NCBI GenBank assembly: GCA_963725255.1
Contig: CAVRXV010000011.1
Span: 124,001-188,000 of the forward strand
Direction: 5' to 3'
Source of the DNA: JAIEPX01 sp963725255
GTDB taxonomy: Bacteria > Pseudomonadota > Gammaproteobacteria > JAIEPX01
Length of the DNA stretch: 64,000 nucleotides
The notes below the pieces were generated by a model. That model was not told where the DNA came from, did no database searches, and saw only the letters and a program-made list of their open reading frames with translations. This document shows, piece by piece, positions 20,881 to 30,022 of this stretch; the stretch's first letter is position 1; each line of letters begins with the position of its first letter. The position numbers and the translations under genes are program-made.

Positions 20881-20939
20881 TGAACCATAGAGAACCTAAA
20901 AACTGGTTCAGAACCATTTTTTAGGTTCTCTATGGTTCA
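20881..20939. promoter_or_regulatory. 59-bp inverted repeat upstream of the P-loop/wHTH gene
   Basis: Two 29-bp arms (starting TGAACCATAGAGAACC) pair around a single base with one mismatch. This is long enough for a strong hairpin. It may terminate terC transcription or serve as operator for the downstream gene, whose product ends in a winged helix. A second, right-truncated copy lies at 20972-21019. Confidence 0.6.
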
Positions 20940-20971
20940 AGGGCTGGGTCCCAACCATAATGGAGTTAAGA

Positions 20972-21019
20972 TGAACCATTGGGAACTAAAAAACTGGTTC
21001 AGAACCATTTTTTAGGTTA
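20972..21019. promoter_or_regulatory. Truncated second copy of the TGAACCAT palindrome
   Basis: This repeats the left arm and centre of the 20881 palindrome (CTGGTTCAGAACCATTTTTT is shared) but loses the outer right arm. A pairing of CTGGTTC with GAACCA remains. It ends 37 bp before the ATG at 21057, in the promoter or leader position. Two related sites in a row look like an operator pair. Confidence 0.55.
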
Positions 21020-21056
21020 TACTTACCCCCATCGTCCCATTCATCAAGGAACAACA

Positions 21057-22295
21057 ATGTACTGGCAAAGCTTGGGCTTCAAAGATGACCCCCTGAAAAC
21101 AGCTCCAATAACCTATGAAACATTGCCGCTCTATATAGGCCATGAGAGTGAAGTTAAGGCATGCCAACATGTCTTAACGACTGGTAACGTGAGAATTGTT
21201 ATTGAAGGTGCTCGGGGAGTAGGAACCACCTCTTTTGCCAACTATCTGCGATTTACGGCTCATAATAAAAAACTCTACTTTACAATGAGAAATGAAATTA
21301 AAGTTGAGCAAGGCTGGCGACTTGAAACCTTACTAGCAGTTATCATTTCCCATCTTGTAAGAGAACTAGAACTATTCAGCAATGACGCCGCTATTATCAA
21401 AGATCAACGTTTTCAAAATGCGAAATCACTTTCTTCACGTATCGCAGAAACCTATCGATCATTTGGAGTAGAAGCATTTGGCACAGGTATCAATTATGGC
21501 AAAACAGCAGGAATTGTCACACAACCCGTCATTATTCCATCGCCAACTTTGGGCCATCATATTGAAGATTTAGTCGCCTTAATAAGAGAACACGGCTATC
21601 AGCATGGAATATTATTGCAATTAAATAATTTAGACATTGGCGAAGTCCATGATGAAAAAGAGATAAAGTATTTATTTAATGCTTTAAGGGATTACACTCA
21701 AATCGATGGTACAAATTGGCTGTTTGTGGGTGATGTAGGTCTTAGAAAATTTATCGCCCAAAATGTCGACCGTTTGGATGATATTATTTCATTTGAAGTT
21801 AAAATACCACCTCTGAACGAGCAGGAATTTTCTAAAATGCTCGACAAGCGATTTGATTACTACAAAATCTCTGAAAAAGTTGAAACACCTATCGATATGC
21901 CAGTTTTTAATTATTTATATAAGATCACTGCAGGACGTTTACGTTATATTTTTGGTTTAATTTCTCGACTAATGAACAGCTTACATGTCGGCGATTTAAC
22001 CAACAAAGTCACTATAGATTTAGCTAAACCGATGTTAATAAAATTAGCTAAAGACAGGGTGGAACGCACAGACATCACGGGCGCGGAAGAAACTGCATTA
22101 AAGCTATTAGTTAACTTAAAAAAACCGACGCCAAGAGAAATCGCTAAAGCAATGAACAAAACCCCGCAATATATCGGAAGACTCATCTCGAGCTTACACG
22201 AAAAGCAACTCATCACTATAAAAAAATCTGGCAATACAAAATGTTATTCCCCATCACTTGATGCTACCATTGCGTATTACGAATCATCCACTTAA
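21057..22295 (+). CDS. AAA-like P-loop protein with C-terminal winged helix, Walker A lysine replaced
   Basis: I choose the ATG at 21057 because AAGGAAC lies just upstream and the longer frame from 20979 would run through the palindromic repeat. The 412-aa protein has a P-loop near residues 50-60 reading EGARGVGTTS, where the usual GKT/S lysine is Thr. A likely Walker B is LLQLNNLD near residue 190, and a sensor-like LFVGDVG follows. The last 70 residues (KPTPREIAKAMNKTPQYIGR, LHEKQLITIKK) form a MarR-like winged helix. The order resembles Orc/Cdc6 or ExeA-type ATPases. It may bind the palindromes before it, as inference. Its job is unknown. Confidence 0.7.
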   Translation: MYWQSLGFKDDPLKTAPITYETLPLYIGHESEVKACQHVLTTGNVRIVIEGARGVGTTSFANYLRFTAHNKKLYFTMRNEIKVEQGWRLETLLAVIISHLVRELELFSNDAAIIKDQRFQNAKSLSSRIAETYRSFGVEAFGTGINYGKTAGIVTQPVIIPSPTLGHHIEDLVALIREHGYQHGILLQLNNLDIGEVHDEKEIKYLFNALRDYTQIDGTNWLFVGDVGLRKFIAQNVDRLDDIISFEVKIPPLNEQEFSKMLDKRFDYYKISEKVETPIDMPVFNYLYKITAGRLRYIFGLISRLMNSLHVGDLTNKVTIDLAKPMLIKLAKDRVERTDITGAEETALKLLVNLKKPTPREIAKAMNKTPQYIGRLISSLHEKQLITIKKSGNTKCYSPSLDATIAYYESST

Positions 22296-22308
22296 ACGGA
22301 CAGTATGC

Positions 22309-22338
22309 CAAACCCCTCACAACTAAAGACGCGACGCC
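22309..22338 (-). repeat. Dispersed ~30-bp repeat, copy 2
   Basis: This reads CCAAACCCCTCACAACTAAA then GACGCGACGC, the reverse complement of the copy at 27065 with one change. Together they form an inverted pair around the patatin-ankyrin gene. The tail GCCGC can also pair with GCGGC at 22357, giving a weak hairpin at the end of that gene. Confidence 0.75.
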
Positions 22339-22351
22339 GCACCCGCCGTAT

Positions 22352-25300
22352 CTAAGCGGCGACTACCGGAACAACTTGTTGTTCAAAATAATCTACATCT
22401 TGACGAATGTATGATAATTGATTCGCATAACCACCATTGAAAAAAGTATTACGATATCCTTCAAAAAAGAAAGGTACTGTAAAACCTACGAATCCAGCAA
22501 TGATACCAGCAAGACCTTTCAACAAAGACATGTACCATACTTGTTCCGTTAATGGTGTGAACCGTTCATCTTCCCCGTCAATAATGTTATTCAATAATTC
22601 TACAAGATCTTCTTTAAGGGCATCAATTCTGGCTTTTCCATCGAGATCAGCGTGCCCATTGAGAGCAGCACTAACCTCTCCAGTCAATTGGTTAAGAGAA
22701 GTTTTAATAGCTTGATCTTGCTCATCGTCAGCTACTGCTCTTAATTTAGCGGTTACTTTTGCTTCTATATAACGCCTAAACAAAGAGACTATCATTTTCT
22801 TTGGATCAAGCTGAGCATGATTAGTATCTCTCTCGTGCACAGCCCCAGCAAGTTCTTCTCTTACTGCAGTTAATTCTTGGTTTTTCTGTTCAATTACCGT
22901 ATTTTTTTCACGCTCAAGTCGTTCTCTCAATTCTGCTAATTCTCTGTTTTTCTGTTCAATTTCCGCATTTTTTTCGCGCTCAAGTCGTTCTTTCAATTCA
23001 GCTAATTCCCTATTTTTCTGTTCAATTTCCGCATTTTTATCACGCTCTAGATTTGATCTCGCTTGCTGTTCTCTATCTGTGAGTTCCCTCAATGCATTTT
23101 GGTTTTGAGCTATTAACTGTTCCAACTCAGTAGCTTGATTTGCTAGCAATCTTTCATTCTCTTCCTGTCGCCGTCTTTCCAAATCTCCTAATTCACGTTC
23201 TTTTTGCTCACGTAAATTTCGCAATTCAGAAGCTTTCTCGGCTAACAAACTTTTATTTTCTTCTCGTCGTCGCTTTTCCAAATCTCCTAATTCACGTTCT
23301 TTTTCATGCACTTCATGCCGTAATTTTGATTTTTTCGAATTAACAAAATCTTTTTCCAAATACTTTGGTTTTCCAGACCCATCAAATAAATAACCGGGTA
23401 ATTTAATCGAAACTTGATCCTGTGATTTTGTATTTACAAACTGTTTAATATCATCCCAAGTAGTACGAGATGCAATAACACCGTTTTTGGATTCTGCATT
23501 TTCATTAGCCTGATATCTTACAAGCCGATCATAAGTGTCTTTAAATCCTAAAGCTCTGGCTAGATGCAATGCAGTAATACCATTAGCATCACGTGTATTA
23601 GGATTAACAAGTTTTGATAAGGTTGGTAAATCTTTTTCATCTGCCTTTGCATAAAGTTTTAAAATTTCAACAGGAGATACTAAATGTCCTGGCTCAAATC
23701 GAGAATGAACATGCTGATGATGAGTAAATTCTTTGAACAAACCATTTTTAACTAATCGTTTTCTAGTTCTAACCGATAACGAAGTCGGTTCAAGTGTGTG
23801 CCCATGAGCACCTTGATAGTCGAGGATTCCAACAGCACCCCCACTATCACAAAGATCTTCTTTCTTTCGATCACTAATATTAAAATCGAGAGTCCCCACA
23901 TCTAATGTGGATACATACACGGTACGTTCATGATCTAAACCACGACCGTGATAATAATCTTGCTGACCCCACATTACCGCTAAAATCATCTTAAAGAGAT
24001 AATCTAAGAATGATTTGTCATCAACAGCTGCGTGCTGAGTAGGGCCATCACAAGCAAACTCTTGAAATTGATGAGGCGGAACCAAACAAAAGCCCAAGGT
24101 ATGAGGATTATAAAGTTCAACGCCTGTCTTAGGATCCACATCAAACGCGCTTGCTGGATAATTATCAAATAATCCCCCATCAATACGTGGATTATCATCA
24201 ACGCGAACTGATTGATAAAAACGCTTACCATTTTCTTCTCGAACAAATCGTCTTTCTTCAAGATATGCAGGTTGAAATACAATAGGTAGAGACATTGTAA
24301 TACGCATAGCACTTAAAATTGTTGCATTAGGCGTCTTTTCAACGGAATATTCTTCACCACGTTGAGTAGCAATATTAGTACCAAAACATTTAAATTCCAA
24401 AAATAAATTAGGAAAATCTTTAAAATCTTGGAATGTAATTAATGCTACTTTCTTACGGAGTATATATTCTTGTTTTTTAATCTCAGTATCGAGGGCATCA
24501 TACTCCTTTTTTTGCTCTTGAGTCAGCTCAACATTGATTCGCTCAAGAACTTCAGTACCACGAACTTTTTCCAAGATCTGATCGATGATCCAATCTTTAT
24601 ATACTTCTCCTTTAAATAAGCCAGAACGATGCTTACTTAGTTCATTAAATAAAGCTGGTAAACTACTGAGTGTCGATAATTTACTATAAAAAGAAGCAGT
24701 TCCATTGAGTAATGCTTTTATAGAATCACCATTTTTCATGACATTTTCTGTATGGTTTCTATCAACATCGTCGAGGAAACTCATAAATTCGAGATTAAAT
24801 AATTTTCCTTTTAATTGTTTCCCAGTATTTTTCAATGCCCATAATAGACCAATAATAGCGCCCGCCGATGTACCCGCCGTTCCTATTTGTTCCTCTGGTA
24901 TTACAAAATTATCTTCAAGAGACTTAACTAGGGCTTCTACGTTAGCGGTACCTTTTGGCCCACCCCCTTTGAAGACTGTATATTTAATCTGTCGTCTTAT
25001 AGCTGGGGCCGGTGGAACATTTTCTTTCTCGTCGAAAGAGCGAGTGTAATTTGTTAAAAGCTTTGCAGAATTTTCTAAAGCGGTCAGTTTTTTATCCAGA
25101 TGATTCTGAACCTCTAGCTTATTGGTTTGAAGATTTGACAAACCGACCAAATCCGCAAGTTTCAGAGCGTCATTTTGTTGCTGTGATAATACTTGTCTTA
25201 TAGACTTCTTTAATAGATTAATTTTAGCTGTTAACTCACCAACTTTCGTTTTTTCGTGCTGAGCACGTTCATCAGAAATGAGCTTATTATACTCGAGCAA

Positions 25301-26896
25301 AGCTTCTTTTAATGCATTAAGAAATCCTTTTGCCTTATCTTTATCATCATTCCCATTGTTAGTTTTCATAAGATCCAGATCAGCTTTTATCCGATCTTTT
25401 TCATCGTAGTTATTCTTAGTAAAAGCGACTTTCTTTTCCTTAATAATATCAAATGGTGTTTTGCCTTCTTTATCTTTAACAAACGGATCAGCACCTTTAA
25501 AATACAGAATATTAATAATATCAGGATTTCCTATTTCCGCAGCCAAATGTAATGCTGTTTTACCTTCCTTATTCTGTTTATTAATATTAGTTGTGCTCAT
25601 TAACAAAGCACCTACAGATTTAGTCATATTACTTTGAATTGCATAATGCAACGGTAAATTGCCTAAATTATCTTCCATATCGGCTAAATTAGGTTGTCTT
25701 AGAGTTAGTTTAGAAAATGTTTCTATCACTACAGGCAGGTCATGACCCTTCTGGCAGAAAAGATGCAACAGATTTTGTTGTGTATTATTTATATGAGCCA
25801 ACTTGCCACTGCGAGCGGACCACTTTAATAACTCTATAATCATCAGAATATTCAGACCATCATGGCCATCACCATATTCTCGAATTTGAGTAATCTGATC
25901 TGTAATCGTTTCGCGATTCTTCACCAGATCTGCGTCTTTTGAAACTACTGAGGCAAGAGCCAACATTTTTCCGGCATCAAAACACCCATGAGAAGTTGAC
26001 AGCATTTTAGATAGAAGATCTGGAACATTTAACTCAGCATCATTCATCGCAGAATTTAATATGGTCTTCACACTCACATAGTCATCGCTTTGCATAGCAT
26101 CGATAAGTAAATTCGTAATTTCAGAAGGAAAGTACTTAACAAGAATTGGAATCACTCGATCTTCACACTTTGCCGATCGACTTAATGCCAAAACTCCGTA
26201 TTCACCTGTTAGCCGAGGAGTTTTAGGTTCAACCTTAGCGAGTCGATCACAAAATACTTCAACTGCCGAAACACATCCAAGATGTGCAGCATATTGTAGC
26301 GGAGTAAAATCAAACTTGTGCTGATTTGCTGCTGTCTTCTGAGTAAAACGTTCAGTTAAAAATTTTAATTCATTACCTTCTTCAACAGGCGGCACCATGT
26401 AAGTTTTTGAAAGTAAATTCTCTTTTAAAAGTAAGGATGAGTCTCCAAAAGAAGAATTAAGTGCGAGTATTGCTTCATCTTGAACTGTTTTTAGTTCATC
26501 CAAGTTATTTTCGAATAAAACAAGAATCTCTTCAAATGATTTCTTAGTTGTTAAGTGAATTCTGTTTGATGAATAATCTTTACTGATATATCCAACATGA
26601 TCTGTTCTTAGCTTATGAACTTTGGCTAAAGCTGGAGCACAATCCTTTAGTTTAGATTGAGCAGATTCACATATGCCCTTTATTCCCAATGCTTCTAATA
26701 TGTCTTCAAAATCAAATAGTTCATTATATAATCTCAACACCAAATCATTTGCATCTGATAGTTTGTTTTCTTTTTGCAAAGACTCTAACGCGCTGAGCTT
26801 TTCCAAAGTCTTACGAGCTTTATCAACTGCCGCTTTCAATTTATCATGAGCAACCGCTCTATTAATGTAGTCTTGAACTATCACTTTAGCTTGCAT
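22352..26896 (-). CDS. Ankyrin-repeat, patatin-like phospholipase, coiled-coil protein; candidate secreted effector
   Basis: I take the ATG at 26896 (GGGGGAAAC just upstream; the longer frame to 26959 lacks one), giving 1514 aa. In order: helical N-terminus; degenerate ankyrin repeats from about 190 to 520 (clear units LPLHYAIQSNMTKSVGALLM and GKTALHLAAEIGNPDIINIL); a patatin lipase from about 640 to 920 with GGGPKG (oxyanion loop, about 642), GTSAG (nucleophile Ser, about 676) and IDGGLFDN (catalytic Asp, about 905); another ankyrin unit (GITALHLARALGF); a charged coiled coil, about 1200-1350; and a C-terminal hydrophobic stretch, about 1466-1486. The lipase dyad is complete. Ankyrin plus patatin in an intracellular bacterium suggests a translocated phospholipase, but no secretion genes are in view. 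Confidence 0.85.
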   Translation of the reverse strand: MQAKVIVQDYINRAVAHDKLKAAVDKARKTLEKLSALESLQKENKLSDANDLVLRLYNELFDFEDILEALGIKGICESAQSKLKDCAPALAKVHKLRTDHVGYISKDYSSNRIHLTTKKSFEEILVLFENNLDELKTVQDEAILALNSSFGDSSLLLKENLLSKTYMVPPVEEGNELKFLTERFTQKTAANQHKFDFTPLQYAAHLGCVSAVEVFCDRLAKVEPKTPRLTGEYGVLALSRSAKCEDRVIPILVKYFPSEITNLLIDAMQSDDYVSVKTILNSAMNDAELNVPDLLSKMLSTSHGCFDAGKMLALASVVSKDADLVKNRETITDQITQIREYGDGHDGLNILMIIELLKWSARSGKLAHINNTQQNLLHLFCQKGHDLPVVIETFSKLTLRQPNLADMEDNLGNLPLHYAIQSNMTKSVGALLMSTTNINKQNKEGKTALHLAAEIGNPDIINILYFKGADPFVKDKEGKTPFDIIKEKKVAFTKNNYDEKDRIKADLDLMKTNNGNDDKDKAKGFLNALKEALLEYNKLISDERAQHEKTKVGELTAKINLLKKSIRQVLSQQQNDALKLADLVGLSNLQTNKLEVQNHLDKKLTALENSAKLLTNYTRSFDEKENVPPAPAIRRQIKYTVFKGGGPKGTANVEALVKSLEDNFVIPEEQIGTAGTSAGAIIGLLWALKNTGKQLKGKLFNLEFMSFLDDVDRNHTENVMKNGDSIKALLNGTASFYSKLSTLSSLPALFNELSKHRSGLFKGEVYKDWIIDQILEKVRGTEVLERINVELTQEQKKEYDALDTEIKKQEYILRKKVALITFQDFKDFPNLFLEFKCFGTNIATQRGEEYSVEKTPNATILSAMRITMSLPIVFQPAYLEERRFVREENGKRFYQSVRVDDNPRIDGGLFDNYPASAFDVDPKTGVELYNPHTLGFCLVPPHQFQEFACDGPTQHAAVDDKSFLDYLFKMILAVMWGQQDYYHGRGLDHERTVYVSTLDVGTLDFNISDRKKEDLCDSGGAVGILDYQGAHGHTLEPTSLSVRTRKRLVKNGLFKEFTHHQHVHSRFEPGHLVSPVEILKLYAKADEKDLPTLSKLVNPNTRDANGITALHLARALGFKDTYDRLVRYQANENAESKNGVIASRTTWDDIKQFVNTKSQDQVSIKLPGYLFDGSGKPKYLEKDFVNSKKSKLRHEVHEKERELGDLEKRRREENKSLLAEKASELRNLREQKERELGDLERRRQEENERLLANQATELEQLIAQNQNALRELTDREQQARSNLERDKNAEIEQKNRELAELKERLEREKNAEIEQKNRELAELRERLEREKNTVIEQKNQELTAVREELAGAVHERDTNHAQLDPKKMIVSLFRRYIEAKVTAKLRAVADDEQDQAIKTSLNQLTGEVSAALNGHADLDGKARIDALKEDLVELLNNIIDGEDERFTPLTEQVWYMSLLKGLAGIIAGFVGFTVPFFFEGYRNTFFNGGYANQLSYIRQDVDYFEQQVVPVVAA
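22870..23325 (-). repeat. In-frame 66-bp and 99-bp tandem repeats encoding the coiled coil
   Basis: Within the patatin-ankyrin gene, three 22-residue units of the EREKNAEIEQKNRELAEL type and two 33-residue units starting KERELGDLE follow one another. The DNA copies are close to identical, so they probably arose by recent slippage and may vary in number between strains. Confidence 0.75.
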
Positions 26897-27064
26897 TGTT
26901 TCCCCCAAAAAGTAAGAGTATTCTTCAAAAATGCTATAAAAATACCATAAACAAGCCAATATCTCAAGCTTTTGTAGGAAAATCGCCCTATCTATCGATA
27001 TTCTAGCCTTTTTAAGCCATAAACAGACTATTTAACCACAAGTTTATTAAGAGATTATTAAATC

Positions 27065-27093
27065 GGCGTCGCGTCTTGAGTTGTGAGGGGTTT
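27065..27093 (+). repeat. Dispersed ~30-bp repeat, copy 3
   Basis: GGCGTCGCGTCTTGAGTTGT followed by GAGGGGTTT lies 170 bp upstream of the patatin-ankyrin gene start. It is the inverted partner of the copy at 22309. The rest of the roughly 310-bp gap 26897-27208 shows only AT-rich promoter-like sequence. Confidence 0.75.
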
Positions 27094-27208
27094 AGGCCGT
27101 TTTGGTGATTTTATTAGTTAAAAAACACATATAATTACAACTTTCAAGCAGATATATCATTGGGGCTATTCAGCCGTGATAAGAAAAGAGAGATACTTAA
27201 TCAACGCC

Positions 27209-27397
27209 TCAAGACTCATCAACACAAAGATAATCTTTCAATTCATCGGGATCATTAATTATTTTAATTGCATCCGAATGAGAAGAGGATCGAATAATAA
27301 GAGGATAACTGAGTATATCCGCCACACGTTTAAGTTCATTATTTTGAGATTCTACCCTTGTGGAGGGCTTAATAAGATCAATAGTATACGAGTTCAT
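27209..27397 (-). CDS. Small ORF coupled to argH, resembles an ATP-grasp fragment
   Basis: This 62-aa frame starts at an ATG overlapping the argH stop (ATGA), so translation would be coupled to argH. Residues ADILSYPLIIRSSS and then PDELKDYL recall the ATP-grasp nucleotide-binding segment of carbamoyl-phosphate synthase large subunit (YPVLVRPS, then DEEQLRRYL), an enzyme that feeds the same arginine pathway. It lacks the glycine-rich loop and the rest of the domain. It may be a leftover of a carB-like gene that once ended the operon, or a small protein of unknown role. The resemblance is by eye only. Confidence 0.45.
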   Translation of the reverse strand: MNSYTIDLIKPSTRVESQNNELKRVADILSYPLIIRSSSHSDAIKIINDPDELKDYLCVDES

Positions 27398-28803
27398 AAC
27401 ACTATCTCCAGCAATTTCATTTTCAAGGCTAACCAGTTTGATACATCCACTATTTTATCTTTTGCTCGATTAATCTGATTATCTACCGAGCCTTTTGAAG
27501 TTCCACCAGAAACAGTATGCGCTTCAACAACATTTTCAATTTTGATCACTTCATACAGATCTTGCTCAAAGTAATTAGAAAATGTTTTATAATCTTCTAT
27601 GGTTAACTCACGTAACAATATTTTTTTATTGATACAGAACATCACAATTTTACCCGCAATAGCATGCGCATCTCTAAAGGCTATTTTTTTATTGACTAAA
27701 TAGTTGGCCAATTGAGTAGCATTTGAGTAATCATTGTCAATGGCCGCTCTCATCCTCTCTTTATTTATTTTCATGGACTTTAATAGTGGTGCGAAAACTG
27801 TCAGCGTTTTAGTCAAGGTTTTTACCACGTCGAATAACCCTTCCTTGTCTTCTTGAAGATCTTTGTTATAGGCCAAGGGCAATCCTTTTAGTACAGTAAG
27901 CAGCCCTATCAATGCTCCGTAAACTCGCCCGACTTTCCCCCTGGCTAATTCAGCGACATCAGGATTTTTCTTTTGTGGCATCATGCTACTGCCAGTGCAA
28001 AATTGATCATCCAACTCTACAAATGAGAATTCGTGACTGCTCCATAAAATAATTTCTTCGCTCAACTTCGAAAAATGCATCATAACCAGTGAAGCATTAA
28101 ATAAAAATTCGGCAATAAAATCTCTATCACTCACTGCATCAAGACTATTTTCATAAACCCCTTGAAAATTTAATAATTTCGCCACATATTCTCTATCAAT
28201 AGAAAATCCACTACCCGCCAAGGCACCTGCACCTAAAGGGCAAATATTGACCCTATCAAACAAGTTTATGAAACGTTGGATATCACGATTAAACATATTA
28301 AAATAAGCCAATATATGATGTGAAAATCGAATTGGCTGTGCTCTTTGTAAATGCGTGTATCCCGGCATTAGAGTATCAATGTTTTCTATAGCGAGATCGA
28401 CCAATATTTGATTGATATGATTAAGCAATGACACTACATGTAAAATATGATGTCGAACATATAAATGCATATCAAGAGCAACTTGATCGTTTCTACTTCT
28501 TCCTGTATGTAATTTGTTAGCCTCACCACCTATCAACTGATACAATAACTTCTCTATATGAGTATGAATATCTTCATCTGACGACGTTACCTCTGATGGA
28601 TTAAATCGTATTTTTTTTAAACCACTTATAATAATTTCAACAGTTTTTTCGTCTAGAATATTACAAGCACCTAACATTTTGACATGCGCGAGACTTCCTT
28701 GAATATCAAAGTGATATAATTGATAATCAAATACTATAGAGGCGTTATATTCATCGACTAAATTATGAGTACTATTTGCAAATCGTCCAGCCCATAATTT
28801 CAT
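27394..28803 (-). CDS. argH: Argininosuccinate lyase
   Basis: ArgH splits argininosuccinate into arginine and fumarate, the last step of arginine synthesis. The 469-aa frame is intact. It has the superfamily motifs MKLWAGRF at the N-terminus, HTGRSRNDQVALD, the catalytic-region TLMPGYTHLQRAQP, and the signature GSSMMPQKKNPDVAEL. Its ATG overlaps the argG stop by four bases. Third gene of argF-argG-argH on the minus strand. Confidence 0.97.
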   Translation of the reverse strand: MKLWAGRFANSTHNLVDEYNASIVFDYQLYHFDIQGSLAHVKMLGACNILDEKTVEIIISGLKKIRFNPSEVTSSDEDIHTHIEKLLYQLIGGEANKLHTGRSRNDQVALDMHLYVRHHILHVVSLLNHINQILVDLAIENIDTLMPGYTHLQRAQPIRFSHHILAYFNMFNRDIQRFINLFDRVNICPLGAGALAGSGFSIDREYVAKLLNFQGVYENSLDAVSDRDFIAEFLFNASLVMMHFSKLSEEIILWSSHEFSFVELDDQFCTGSSMMPQKKNPDVAELARGKVGRVYGALIGLLTVLKGLPLAYNKDLQEDKEGLFDVVKTLTKTLTVFAPLLKSMKINKERMRAAIDNDYSNATQLANYLVNKKIAFRDAHAIAGKIVMFCINKKILLRELTIEDYKTFSNYFEQDLYEVIKIENVVEAHTVSGGTSKGSVDNQINRAKDKIVDVSNWLALKMKLLEIVL

Positions 28804-30011
28804 ACATCACCCCACTTTTTCGAATTCACTATTGAATATACTTCTAAGGGTAATCCCCATATTTTTATAAAGCCTTCGGATGCTTTATGATCAAACTTAT
28901 CTTCCGATTGATACGTAGCAAGAGAATACTGATACAACGATTGTTCTGATTTTCGTTGAATGACGATTGCGTTGCCTTTATGCAATTTAATTCGCACAAT
29001 TCCGCTCACTGTCGTTTGGGTATTGTCAATAAAAGCATTAATGGCTTCCAATAAAGGTGAATACCACAATCCTTCATAGACAAGATTGGCAAATTTTTGT
29101 TCTACCAACTGCTTAAAATGCATTACATCCCGCGTTAGACAGAGTGATTCTAATGCTTGATGTGCTTTAATCATCGTTACGGCTGCAGGAGCCTCATAAA
29201 TTTCCCTTGATTTAATTCCTACCAATCTATTTTCAACATGATCAATTCTTCCCACACCATGCTTCCCCGCTATTTCATTTAATTGAGCGATTAAAGTGTG
29301 AAAAGGTGCGCTCACACCGTTGAGTTGAGTGACAAGTCCTTTCTCAAATGTCAGTTCAACAATTTCAGCTTTATCAGGAGTTTCATGAATCGGTACTGTC
29401 CAAGCATAGGCTTCTTCGGGAGGTTCCACCCACGGGTCTTCTAAAACACCACATTCACAACTTCTTCCCCATAGATTAAGGTCAATGCTGAAGGGATTTT
29501 CTAAATTTATTGGTAGCGGAATATCATTTAGTTGAGCGTAGTGAATTGCTTCTTCTCGACTCATTGGAGCTTCTCTCGCAGGCGCTACTATTTTTAAGTT
29601 AGGATTTAATGTTTTTATAGAAACATCAAAGCGAACTTGATCATTGCCTTTCCCGGTACAACCATGTGCTACTGCGACTGCTTTTTCTTCCTCTGCAATT
29701 TTGACCAAATATTTAGCGATCAATGGTCGAGATAATGCAGAAATCAATGGATAACACCCTTCATATAACGCGTTGGCTTTTAATGCTTTAGCCAAATAAT
29801 TTTCAGCAAACTCTTGTTTGACATCTAACAAGTGAGCGTTGACTGCACCTACTTTTAGTGCTTTTTCTTTTATAGATGCAAGATCTTTCCCCTCACCTAC
29901 ATCAGCTGTCACAGCCACAACATCATAATGATCTTTCTCTTGCAATGTTTTTATCGCAACTGAAGTATCTAAGCCTCCTGAATAGGCTAATACAATTTTA
30001 GGCTTTAACAT
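28800..30011 (-). CDS. argG: Argininosuccinate synthase
   Basis: ArgG joins citrulline and aspartate using ATP. The PP-loop KIVLAYSGGLDTSVAIKTL is at the N-terminus and TADVGEG, AHGCTGKGNDQVRF and the SCECGVLEDPW region follow. I prefer the ATG at 30011 over the in-frame GTG at 30020 because AGGAG lies 8 bases before it. This gives 403 aa, the normal length. argF ends just upstream, and argH overlaps the 3' end. Confidence 0.97.
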   Translation of the reverse strand: MLKPKIVLAYSGGLDTSVAIKTLQEKDHYDVVAVTADVGEGKDLASIKEKALKVGAVNAHLLDVKQEFAENYLAKALKANALYEGCYPLISALSRPLIAKYLVKIAEEEKAVAVAHGCTGKGNDQVRFDVSIKTLNPNLKIVAPAREAPMSREEAIHYAQLNDIPLPINLENPFSIDLNLWGRSCECGVLEDPWVEPPEEAYAWTVPIHETPDKAEIVELTFEKGLVTQLNGVSAPFHTLIAQLNEIAGKHGVGRIDHVENRLVGIKSREIYEAPAAVTMIKAHQALESLCLTRDVMHFKQLVEQKFANLVYEGLWYSPLLEAINAFIDNTQTTVSGIVRIKLHKGNAIVIQRKSEQSLYQYSLATYQSEDKFDHKASEGFIKIWGLPLEVYSIVNSKKWGDV

Positions 30012-30022
30012 GACCAGCACTC

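Noticed and set aside
27176..27478. 100-codon plus-strand open frame
   Set aside because: It is antisense to the end of argH and the small coupled ORF, with no ribosome site or family resemblance.
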